Assembly: GCF_000213805.1 (NCBI RefSeq)
Contig: NC_015556.1
Span: forward strand, 248,001-312,000
DNA from: Pseudomonas fulva 12-X
GTDB lineage: Bacteria > Pseudomonadota > Gammaproteobacteria > Pseudomonadales > Pseudomonadaceae
Direction of reading: 5' to 3'
DNA length: 64,000 bases
Shown here: piece by piece, positions 8,847-15,752 of the stretch
How positions within the stretch are numbered: the first letter of the stretch is position 1
Layout of the letters: each line of letters starts with the position of its first letter
The notes under the pieces: generated by a model
The model's database searches: none
What the model was told of the DNA's origin: nothing
Seen by the model: only the letters and a program-made list of their open reading frames with translations
Translations under genes and position numbers: made by a program

Positions 8847-10160
8847 ATGAACGCAAGCAACCAACCCGTCAAAACCGCTGCCGTACGCGCGCCGTCCTAC
8901 TACGCGGCCTCGCTGAATTTCGAGAGCGACTACCCTACGCTGCAGGGCAGCGTGACCGTGGACGTGGCCATCATCGGCGGCGGCTTCACCGGCATCGCCA
9001 CCGCGGTGGAACTGGCCGAGCGCGGTCTCAAGGTCGCCGTGGTGGAAACCCACAAGGTCGGCTGGGGCGCCAGTGGGCGTAACGGCGGCCAGGTCACCGG
9101 CAGCCTGTCCGGTGACGAAGCCATGCGTAAGCAGATGCGCAACACCCTCGGTGACGAGGTGGACGACTTCATCTGGCAGTTGCGCTGGCGCGGGCACGCG
9201 ATCATCGAGCGCCGGGTGGCCAGGTATGGCATCGCCTGCGACCTCAAATACGGCCATCTGCATACGGCGATGAAAGCCAGCCATCTGGACGAGCTCAAGG
9301 CGACCTACGATGAGGCGTTGCGCCGCGGCATGGCGGACGATGTCAGCCTGCTCGACGCCCCCGGCGTACGGGCGCAACTGGGCAGCGACCTGTACTGCGG
9401 CGCGCTGAAGAACACCCGCAACATGCATCTGCACCCGCTCAACCTGTGCCTCGGCGAGGCCAGGGCTGCCGAAAGCCTGGGCGCGTTGATCTTCGAGCAT
9501 TCCGAGGTGCTGGAAATCATCCACGGCCCGCGACCGGCGGTGGTCACCACGGGCGGGCGCATTGAAGCCAAGCAGGTGCTGCTGGCCGGCGACGTCTACC
9601 ACAAGTTGGAGCGTCGCCAGCTCAAGGGCCTGATCTTTCCAGCCATGGGCGGCATCGTCACCACCGCGCCGCTAGGCGAACTGGCCGGCGAGATCAACCC
9701 GCAGGACCTGGCGGTGTACGACTGCCGCTTCGTGCTCGACTATTACCGCCTGACCGGTGATGGCCGGTTGCTGTTCGGCGGAGGCGCCAATTACTCGGGG
9801 CGTGATTCACGGGATATCGCCGGCGAGCTGCGACCGTGCATCGAGCGCACCTTCCCGCAGCTCAAGGGCGTGCCGATCGACTTCCAGTGGAGTTGCGCCA
9901 TGGGCATCGTGATGAACCGCATCCCGCAGCTGGGCAAGCTGTCCGGCAACGTCTGGTATTGCCAGGGCTATTCCGGCCACGGCGTGGCGACCAGTCACAT
10001 CATGGGCGAGATCATGGCCAAGGCTATCATCGGCGACCTGGAGCAGTTCGACACCTTCGCCGCCTGCAAGCACATCAAGGTGCCCCTGGGCGACCAGCTC
10101 GGCAACCCGATGCTGGCGGCGGGCATGTGGTACTACCAGATGCTGGAGAAGCTGCGCTGA
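8847..10160 (+). CDS. puuB: Gamma-glutamylputrescine oxidase, FAD-dependent (DAO family)
   Basis: 437 aa. It oxidises gamma-glutamylputrescine to gamma-glutamyl-aminobutyraldehyde, releasing ammonia and hydrogen peroxide; this is step two after PuuA. The N-terminal Rossmann motif is VDVAIIGGGFTGIATAVEL (about residues 36-54), followed by WGASGRNGGQVTGSLSGDE, the flavin-contact signature of the PuuB/DadA group. The C-terminal motif YCQGYSGHGVATSHIMGEI is the FAD-closing region. ATG 8847 is preceded by CCAGGA 6 bases upstream; the GTG at 8823 in the same frame is less likely. PuuC and PuuD, which would complete conversion to GABA, are not in this window. Confidence 0.9.
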   Translation: MNASNQPVKTAAVRAPSYYAASLNFESDYPTLQGSVTVDVAIIGGGFTGIATAVELAERGLKVAVVETHKVGWGASGRNGGQVTGSLSGDEAMRKQMRNTLGDEVDDFIWQLRWRGHAIIERRVARYGIACDLKYGHLHTAMKASHLDELKATYDEALRRGMADDVSLLDAPGVRAQLGSDLYCGALKNTRNMHLHPLNLCLGEARAAESLGALIFEHSEVLEIIHGPRPAVVTTGGRIEAKQVLLAGDVYHKLERRQLKGLIFPAMGGIVTTAPLGELAGEINPQDLAVYDCRFVLDYYRLTGDGRLLFGGGANYSGRDSRDIAGELRPCIERTFPQLKGVPIDFQWSCAMGIVMNRIPQLGKLSGNVWYCQGYSGHGVATSHIMGEIMAKAIIGDLEQFDTFAACKHIKVPLGDQLGNPMLAAGMWYYQMLEKLR

Positions 10161-10169
10161 CGGCATTTC

Positions 10170-10192
10170 GCCAGGGTGATCGGCACCCTGGC
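10170..10192. terminator. Convergent hairpin between puuB and the NCS2 permease
   Basis: A 9-bp perfect stem GCCAGGGTG / CACCCTGGC (10170-10178 with 10184-10192), loop ATCGG, in the 43-bp gap between convergent genes. No T tract follows on either strand, so it is a candidate bidirectional terminator or mRNA 3' stabiliser only. Confidence 0.5.
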
Positions 10193-10203
10193 AACACTGG
10201 TTC

Positions 10204-11580
10204 TTAGTCGTGGCTTTCGGCCTTGGCCGCGCTCTCCGGCAGGAACCAGTTGAGCACCAGCGCGCAGATGCCGCCGGTGGCCACGCCGGATTCCAGCACG
10301 TTGCGCAGCGCCGCCGGCATGTGGGCGAGGAATTCCGGTACCTGGGAAACGCCGAGGCCGAGGGCCAGGGACACGGCGATGATCAGCAGCGCGCGGCGGT
10401 CCAGCTCGATACCGGCGAGGATGTTGATGCCCGAGGCCGCCACGGCGCCGAACATGACCATCGCCGCGCCGCCGAGCACTGGTTCGGGCACGGCCTGGAT
10501 CACGCCGGCTACGGCCGGGAACAGGCCGAGAATCACCAGCACCAGGGCGATCCACACACCGATGTGGCGGCTGGCGATGCCGGTCAGCTGAATCACCCCG
10601 TTGTTCTGGGCGAAGATCGAGCTGGGAAAGGTATTGAACACGCCGGCCAGCAGCGAGTTGACGCCGTTGACCAGCACGCCGCCCTTGATGCGTTGCATCC
10701 ACAGCGGGCCTTCCACCGGCTGGCGCGACACCTTGCTGGTGGCGGTCACATCGCCGATGGCTTCCAGGGACGTCACCAGGTAGATCACCAGCATCGGGAT
10801 GAACAGGCTCCACGAGAAGCCCAGGCCGAAGTGCAGCGGCGTCGGTACCTGGAACAGTTCGGCCTGGTGCATGCCGGTGAAATCCAGGCGGCCCAGGTAG
10901 CCGGCCAGCGCGTAGCCGACCAGCAGGGCGATGACGATGGCGCAGCTGCGCATCCACACCACCGGGATGCGGTTGAGCACCACGATCACCGCCAGCACCA
11001 CACCGGACAGCAGCAGGTTCTCGCCGTTGGCGAAGGTGCCGTTGGCCATCGCGCCATAGCCGCCGCCCATGCTGATCAGGCCGACCTTGATCAGCGTCAG
11101 GCCGATCATCAGCACCACGATGCCGGTCACCAGCGGCGTAATCAGCTTCTTCACGAACGGCAGGATGCGCGAGATGCCGATCTCCACGAACGAGCCGGCG
11201 ATCACCACGCCGAAGATCGCCGCCATCACGCCTTCCACCGGCGTGCCCTGCTTGACCATCAGCGCGCCGCCGGCGATCAGCGGGCCGACGAAGTTGAAGC
11301 TGGTGCCCTGCACCACCAGCAGGCCCGCGCCCAGCGGCCCGAAGCGGCGGCATTGCACGTAGGTGGCGATGCCGGAAATCACCAGGCTCATGGACACGAT
11401 CAGGTTGGTGTCGCGGGCCGACACGCCCAGCGCCTGGCAGATCAGCAGGCCCGGCGTGACGATCGGCACGATGATCGCCAGCAGATGTTGCAGGGCGGCG
11501 AGGATGGCCACCAGCGAGCGCGGGCGGTCTTCGAGGCCGTAGATCAGTTCGCCGTTACGCGGGGAGTCACCTGGTTGCAT
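10204..11580 (-). CDS. NCS2-family purine/xanthine-uracil permease
   Basis: 458 aa inner-membrane transporter with about 12-14 hydrophobic segments. It belongs to the nucleobase:cation symporter-2 family, which imports xanthine, uric acid or uracil with protons. Visible family features are the N-terminal AALQHLLAIIVPIVTPGLL, the QGTSFNFVGPLIAGG segment, and the NCS2 loop FPSSIFAQNNGVIQLTGIASR, whose NNG corresponds to the substrate/proton-coupling helix 10 motif. Xanthine or urate is more likely than uracil because of the AQNNGVI motif, but this is inference. It stands alone on the minus strand, convergent with puuB and divergent from tauA. No xanthine dehydrogenase genes are nearby. Confidence 0.88.
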   Translation of the reverse strand: MQPGDSPRNGELIYGLEDRPRSLVAILAALQHLLAIIVPIVTPGLLICQALGVSARDTNLIVSMSLVISGIATYVQCRRFGPLGAGLLVVQGTSFNFVGPLIAGGALMVKQGTPVEGVMAAIFGVVIAGSFVEIGISRILPFVKKLITPLVTGIVVLMIGLTLIKVGLISMGGGYGAMANGTFANGENLLLSGVVLAVIVVLNRIPVVWMRSCAIVIALLVGYALAGYLGRLDFTGMHQAELFQVPTPLHFGLGFSWSLFIPMLVIYLVTSLEAIGDVTATSKVSRQPVEGPLWMQRIKGGVLVNGVNSLLAGVFNTFPSSIFAQNNGVIQLTGIASRHIGVWIALVLVILGLFPAVAGVIQAVPEPVLGGAAMVMFGAVAASGINILAGIELDRRALLIIAVSLALGLGVSQVPEFLAHMPAALRNVLESGVATGGICALVLNWFLPESAAKAESHD

Positions 11581-11746
11581 GGTCGTGATCGCCTGGAAAA
11601 ACGGCGGATTCTACTGCCTGGGCGAGGCAAGCCCAAGTGGCGGTCGACCGGGTGATCGAGGTCCGGCTATCGGCGCCTTTTGCTGTGATCGGCGTTGTCT
11701 TGTGCAAGCGCTGGCGCTCTGGCTCGCGGCTGTGACAGGCGGCTCT

Positions 11747-11803
11747 AAGCTAATCATAAAATGTTATTGGAAGGATATTTTTTATAACCATAAATTTCTC
11801 GCA
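11747..11803 (+). promoter_or_regulatory. AT-rich dyad upstream of tauA (candidate promoter/CysB-type site)
   Basis: A sharply AT-rich stretch in otherwise GC-rich DNA. It contains an imperfect inverted repeat, ATGTTAT (11761-11767) with ATAACCAT (11785-11792), and a TATAAC that could serve as a -10. Sulfonate operons are commonly activated by CysB-type LysR regulators binding such AT-rich sites. The position 60-115 bp before tauA fits; the exact elements are inferred. Confidence 0.4.
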
Positions 11804-11863
11804 ACAGCGCCAATGAGGCGCAGGCAGCCGGGAAGGCCTGGCGCCCATTGCGAGGAGTTGCCC

Positions 11864-12847
11864 ATGAAACACACCATCAAGACCCTGCTGCTCGCCGTCG
11901 TGGCTGTCACCAGCCTGCAGGCCCAGGCGGCCGATATCGTGATTGGCTACCAGACCGGCGTCGACCCGTCCAAGGTCGCCCAGGCCGACGGTGCCTACGA
12001 GAAAGCCATCGGCGAGAAGCTCGACTGGCGACGCTTCAATTCCGGCCCCGAAGTGGTGACCGCCCTGGCCTCCGGCGACGTGCAGATCGGCAACCTCGGC
12101 TCCAGCCCGCTGGCTGCGGCCACCTCGCGCAAATTGCCGCTGGTGACCTTCCTGGTCGCGGCGCAGATCAACGCCGCCGAGGCGCTGGTGGTGCGCAACG
12201 GCAGCGGCATCGACACCCCCGAACAGCTGGTCGGCAAGACCATCGCCACGCCGTTCGTGTCCACCTCCCACTACAGCCTGCTCGGTGCCCTCAAGCACTG
12301 GAACATCGACCCGAGCAAGGTGAAGATCGTCAACCTCAACCCGGCCGAGATCAACGCGGCCTGGAAGCGCGGCGACATCGACGGCGCCTTCGTCTGGTCG
12401 CCGGCCCTGGGTGAAATCAAGCGCAGCGGCAAGGTGCTGACCGATGCTGCCGAAGTCGGCAAATGGGGCGCGCCCACCTTCGAGGTGTGGGTCGCCCGCA
12501 AGGACTTCGCCGAGAAGCACCCCGAGGTGCTCGCCGAGTTCGCCGGCGTAACCCTGGCCGCCTTTGCCGACTACCAGGCCAACGCCGCCAAGTGGACCGC
12601 CGACTCCGAACAGGCCAAAAAGATCGCCAAGCTGATCGGCGCCAATGCCGCCGATGTTCCCGAATTGCTGGCCGGCTCGACCTATCCCAATGCGCAGCAG
12701 CAGGTGAGCGCCGAGCTGTTGGGCGGTGGCACCGCCAAGGCCACTGCGCGCACTGCCGAGTTCCTCAAGGAACAGAAGCGCATTCCCGCCGTCTTGCCGG
12801 ACTACTCGCCCTACGTGAGTGCCGAGTACGTGCCTGAAGCCCAGTAA
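11864..12847 (+). CDS. tauA: Taurine ABC transporter, periplasmic binding protein
   Basis: 327 aa. A signal peptide is evident (MKHTIKTLLLAVVAVTSLQA, likely cleavage after AQA). The mature protein begins ADIVIGYQTGVDPSK. Periplasmic binding-protein fold type II of the NMT1/SsuA-like family, with SSPLAAATSRKLPL, FVSTSHYSLLGALKHW and GAFVWSPALGEI. It captures taurine (or other alkanesulfonates) and delivers it to TauBC. Start ATG 11864 follows CGAGGAG. First gene of tauABCD; a hairpin-T-run lies between it and tauB, so it may be made in excess over the membrane parts, as is usual for binding proteins. Confidence 0.94.
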   Translation: MKHTIKTLLLAVVAVTSLQAQAADIVIGYQTGVDPSKVAQADGAYEKAIGEKLDWRRFNSGPEVVTALASGDVQIGNLGSSPLAAATSRKLPLVTFLVAAQINAAEALVVRNGSGIDTPEQLVGKTIATPFVSTSHYSLLGALKHWNIDPSKVKIVNLNPAEINAAWKRGDIDGAFVWSPALGEIKRSGKVLTDAAEVGKWGAPTFEVWVARKDFAEKHPEVLAEFAGVTLAAFADYQANAAKWTADSEQAKKIAKLIGANAADVPELLAGSTYPNAQQQVSAELLGGGTAKATARTAEFLKEQKRIPAVLPDYSPYVSAEYVPEAQ

Positions 12848-12874
12848 AAACCGCATCACTTTCACGACAGGCTT

Positions 12875-12898
12875 GCCCCTTTTCGGAGGGGCTTTTTT
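12875..12898 (+). terminator. Intra-operon terminator/attenuator between tauA and tauB
   Basis: Stem GCCCCT / AGGGGC (12875-12880 with 12887-12892), loop TTTCGG, followed by six T (12893-12898). It sits 27 bp after tauA and 16 bp before the tauB start. It has the form of a Rho-independent terminator and would act as a partial one inside the operon. Confidence 0.75.
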
Positions 12899-12914
12899 AA
12901 TTGAGGAGTCGACC

Positions 12915-13703
12915 ATGAGCCGACTGAATGCCGAGCGGGTCAGCCTGAGTTTCGAGCGCCGCGGTGAGGCGCAGGTGATCCTGGATAACTTCGACCTGCA
13001 GATCGACAAAGGTGAGTCGGTGGTCGTGCTCGGCCCGTCGGGCTGCGGCAAGTCCAGCCTGCTCAACGTGCTGGCCGGTTTCCAGCCAGCCGGCAGCGGC
13101 CGTGTGCATATCGACGGTAAAACCCTGCAAGGCCCGGGCGGCGAGCGCGGCGTGGTGTTCCAGGACGACGCGCTGATGCCCTGGCTCGATGCCCTCGACA
13201 ATGTCGCCCTGGGCCTGCGCCTGCGTGGCCTGAGCAAGGCCGAGCGCCATGCGCGGGCGCTGCAAGTGCTGGAGCTGGTCGGGCTGGCCAATCACGCTCA
13301 TCACCAGATATCCGAGTTGTCCGGCGGGCAGCGCCAGCGCCTCGGCCTGGCCCGGGCGCTGGCAGTCGACCCGGATTTCCTGTTGCTCGACGAACCCTTC
13401 GGCGCCCTCGATGCACTGACCCGCGAGCGCATGCAGGTGCTGCTGCTCGATGTCTGGAAGCGCACCGGCAAGGGCCTGTTCCTGATCACCCACAGCGTTG
13501 ACGAAGCGCTGTTCCTGGCCACCGACCTGATCGTGCTGGATGGCCCGCCCGCTCGCGCGGTGCTGCGCCGGCAGTTGCCTTTCGCGCGCCGTTACCTCGC
13601 CGGCGAGCCGGTGCGTTCGATCAAGGGCGACCCCGCCTTCGCGCAGTTGCGCCAGGAGTTGCTAGATATCTTCCTGCAGGAGCCCGCCGACCATGCCTAC
13701 TGA
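12915..13703 (+). CDS. tauB: Taurine ABC transporter, ATP-binding protein
   Basis: 262 aa ABC ATPase energising taurine uptake. Walker A is GPSGCGKSS from about G40, the Q-loop region is VVFQDDALMPWLD, the ABC signature is LSGGQRQRLGLARAL, Walker B is FLLLDEPFGALD, and the switch His is in LITHSVDEAL. The VFQDDALMPWLD form is characteristic of the nitrate/sulfonate/taurine subfamily. ATG 12915 follows TTGAGGAG. Its 3' end overlaps the tauC start by 11 bases, implying translational coupling. Confidence 0.95.
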   Translation: MSRLNAERVSLSFERRGEAQVILDNFDLQIDKGESVVVLGPSGCGKSSLLNVLAGFQPAGSGRVHIDGKTLQGPGGERGVVFQDDALMPWLDALDNVALGLRLRGLSKAERHARALQVLELVGLANHAHHQISELSGGQRQRLGLARALAVDPDFLLLDEPFGALDALTRERMQVLLLDVWKRTGKGLFLITHSVDEALFLATDLIVLDGPPARAVLRRQLPFARRYLAGEPVRSIKGDPAFAQLRQELLDIFLQEPADHAY

Positions 13704-14508
13704 AGCGCTACGCAGCACTCCGAACGTCCGCCGTCGCCGCCTGGCCATCGGCCTCGACCGCCGCAGTGTGGCGGCCTTCGGCACCCTGGCCGCGCTGGCG
13801 AGCCTGTGGTGGCTGGCCACGCACCTGGGCTGGATCGACACCATCTTCCTGCCGGCGCCCGAGCAGCTGCTGGTGGCGCTCAAGGGCTTGCTGCACGACG
13901 GCTACCTGGACGCCACCCTGTGGCAGCACCTGAGTACCAGCCTATGGCGTGTGCTGGTGGCCTTGCTGGCGGCGGTGATCACCGCCGTGCCGCTGGGTAT
14001 CGCCATGGGCCTGAACCCGACGCTCAACGCCGCGCTCGACCCGCTGGTGGAGTTCTACCGGCCGATTCCGCCGTTGGCCTATCTGCCGTTGATGGTGATC
14101 TGGTTCGGCATTGGCGAGCTGTCCAAGGTGCTGCTCATCTACCTGGCGCTGTTCGCGCCGCTGCTGATCGCCACCGTGGGCGGCGTGCGCCGCGTCGACA
14201 AGGCGCGTATCCAGGCGGTGCGCTGCCTGGGTGCCAGCCGCCTGCAGGTGGTGCGCCATGTGATTCTGCCCAGCGCGATGCCGGACATCCTCACCGGGCT
14301 GCGCATCGCCCTTGGCGTCGGCTGGTCGACGCTGGTCGCTGCCGAGCTGATCGCCGCCAATCAGGGCCTGGGTTTCATGGTGCAGTCCGCCGCGCAGTTC
14401 CTCGCTACCGACGTGGTGGTGGTCGGCATCCTGCTGATCGCCGGCATCGCCCTGGCCATCGAGCTCGGTTTGCGGGCTCTGCAAAAACGTTTCGCGTCCT
14501 GGAGTTGA
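13693..14508 (+). CDS. tauC: Taurine ABC transporter, permease
   Basis: 271 aa inner-membrane permease with about six transmembrane helices. The first is near residues 28-46 (AAFGTLAALASLWWLATHL). The BPD-type permease coupling motif is around AVRCLGASRLQVVRHVILPS (about residues 176-195). PIPPLAYLPLMVIWFGIGEL is diagnostic of the SsuC/TauC group. It forms the membrane channel with TauB. It starts inside the tauB 3' end and is followed 4 bp later by tauD. Confidence 0.95.
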   Translation: MPTEALRSTPNVRRRRLAIGLDRRSVAAFGTLAALASLWWLATHLGWIDTIFLPAPEQLLVALKGLLHDGYLDATLWQHLSTSLWRVLVALLAAVITAVPLGIAMGLNPTLNAALDPLVEFYRPIPPLAYLPLMVIWFGIGELSKVLLIYLALFAPLLIATVGGVRRVDKARIQAVRCLGASRLQVVRHVILPSAMPDILTGLRIALGVGWSTLVAAELIAANQGLGFMVQSAAQFLATDVVVVGILLIAGIALAIELGLRALQKRFASWS

Positions 14509-14512
14509 GCAC

Positions 14513-15352
14513 ATGACTATCCAATTCGAGCGGATCGGCCAGGCCCTGGGCGCCCGCGTCACCGGTATCGACCTGGCGCAGCCGCTGACACTCGCCGACC
14601 ATCAGGCGCTGCATCAGGGTTTGCTCGAACACCAGGTGCTGTTCTTTCGCGATCAGCTGCTGACGCCCGCGCAGCAGCGCAATGCCGCGGCGTTGTTCGG
14701 CGACCTGCACATTCATCCGATCTATCCGAAGATCGCGGAGCAGCCGGAAATCCTCGTGCTGGATACCGACCTCAACGACCTGCGCGACAACGCCCTGTGG
14801 CATTCGGACGTGTCGTTCATCCAGTCGCCGCCGCTGGGCTCGCTGCTCAGTGCGCGGCATGTGCCGCCCCACGGCGGCGACACGCTTTGGGCCAGCTGCT
14901 CGGCGGCTTACGAGGCGCTTTCCGCGCCGATCCGCGGGCTGCTCGACGGCCTGACCGCGGTGCATGACCTGACCCTGTCGTTTCCACTGGAGCGCTTCGG
15001 CAACACGCCGGATGCCCTGGAGAAATGGGACGCGGCCCGCGCCGCCAACCCGCCGGTGACCCACCCGGTGATTCGCGTGCACCCGGAAACCGGGCGCAAG
15101 GGGCTGTTCGTCAGCGAGGCGTTCACCACGCGCATCAACGAGCTGGAACCAGGCGAAAGCACGGCGCTGCTGCAGATGCTGTTCAAGCAGATCGCCCGGC
15201 CGGAGTTCGCCGTGCGCTGGCAATGGCGCCAGGGCGACCTGGCCTTCTGGGATAACCGCCTGACCCAGCACTACGCCTGCGACGACTATCGCCCGCAGCG
15301 GCGCATCATGCACCGCGCGACGATCCTCGGGGATCGGCCGTTCGGGCCTTGA
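14513..15352 (+). CDS. tauD: Taurine dioxygenase
   Basis: 279 aa Fe(II)/2-oxoglutarate-dependent dioxygenase. It converts taurine, 2-oxoglutarate and O2 to sulfite, aminoacetaldehyde, succinate and CO2, so sulfur can be assimilated. The iron triad is visible as H97-X-D99 (ALWHSDVSF) and H253 in LTQHYACDDY; the Arg that binds 2-oxoglutarate lies in the following YRPQRRIMHRATI. Length matches E. coli TauD (283 aa). It is cytoplasmic, the last gene of the operon, and starts 4 bp after tauC. Confidence 0.95.
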   Translation: MTIQFERIGQALGARVTGIDLAQPLTLADHQALHQGLLEHQVLFFRDQLLTPAQQRNAAALFGDLHIHPIYPKIAEQPEILVLDTDLNDLRDNALWHSDVSFIQSPPLGSLLSARHVPPHGGDTLWASCSAAYEALSAPIRGLLDGLTAVHDLTLSFPLERFGNTPDALEKWDAARAANPPVTHPVIRVHPETGRKGLFVSEAFTTRINELEPGESTALLQMLFKQIARPEFAVRWQWRQGDLAFWDNRLTQHYACDDYRPQRRIMHRATILGDRPFGP

Positions 15353-15752
15353 AGCTCAAGCGGCAGCTCGAGTCGTGCGCGCGGGCCATGCCTGCGATTC
15401 GGGCGTATGGCGCACGCCCACACCTGATGCCGTAGGAGCGACCCGGGCTTGGCAGCTGTGCCTGGCTAAACCATGACGTCACGAGGTGCCCATAAACGCC
15501 TCGACCCGCGAAAGTCTGGCCGGACAGCCCTTCACAGTCGCTCTTGTCGAGCGCATCGTCAAATCGCAACCGTAGATTAGCGCCCGCTTCTGCATTGGCA
15601 TGTATTGCGCCTGCCTGCGACGTTTTTGGCCGCTATGCTTCAGGGTCAACAACCCGCATGTATCTGGGCAACTATGCGCTGCTGTACCCAAAACCTCGCC
15701 GGGTTTGGCAGGCGCGTCGTGCTTCATCTCTCGACATGGACGGCAGGTAGCT
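15353..15752. other. 400-bp gap between tauD and the HD-GYP gene
   Basis: No gene supported. A REP-like fragment CCGTAGGAGCGACCCGGGC lies at about 15430-15448. An in-frame extension of the next gene back to 15600 looks non-coding, because it lacks a ribosome site and starts before a clear membrane-anchor N-terminus. I saw no clear terminator after tauD. Confidence 0.45.

Noticed and set aside
6996..9602. 868-codon open frame on the minus strand opposite puuA and puuB
   Set aside because: Antisense shadow of two recognised enzymes.
10210..11655. 481-codon plus-strand frame opposite the NCS2 permease
   Set aside because: His/Asp/Gln/Arg-rich translation typical of the reverse of a hydrophobic protein.
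11750..13291. 513-codon open frame on the minus strand opposite tauA/tauB
   Set aside because: Antisense to recognised tau genes; Gly/Ala/Arg-rich translation with no family likeness.
15600..15752. N-terminal extension of the HD-GYP protein
   Set aside because: The membrane-anchor N-terminus and a plausible ribosome site occur at 15753; the extension looks random.
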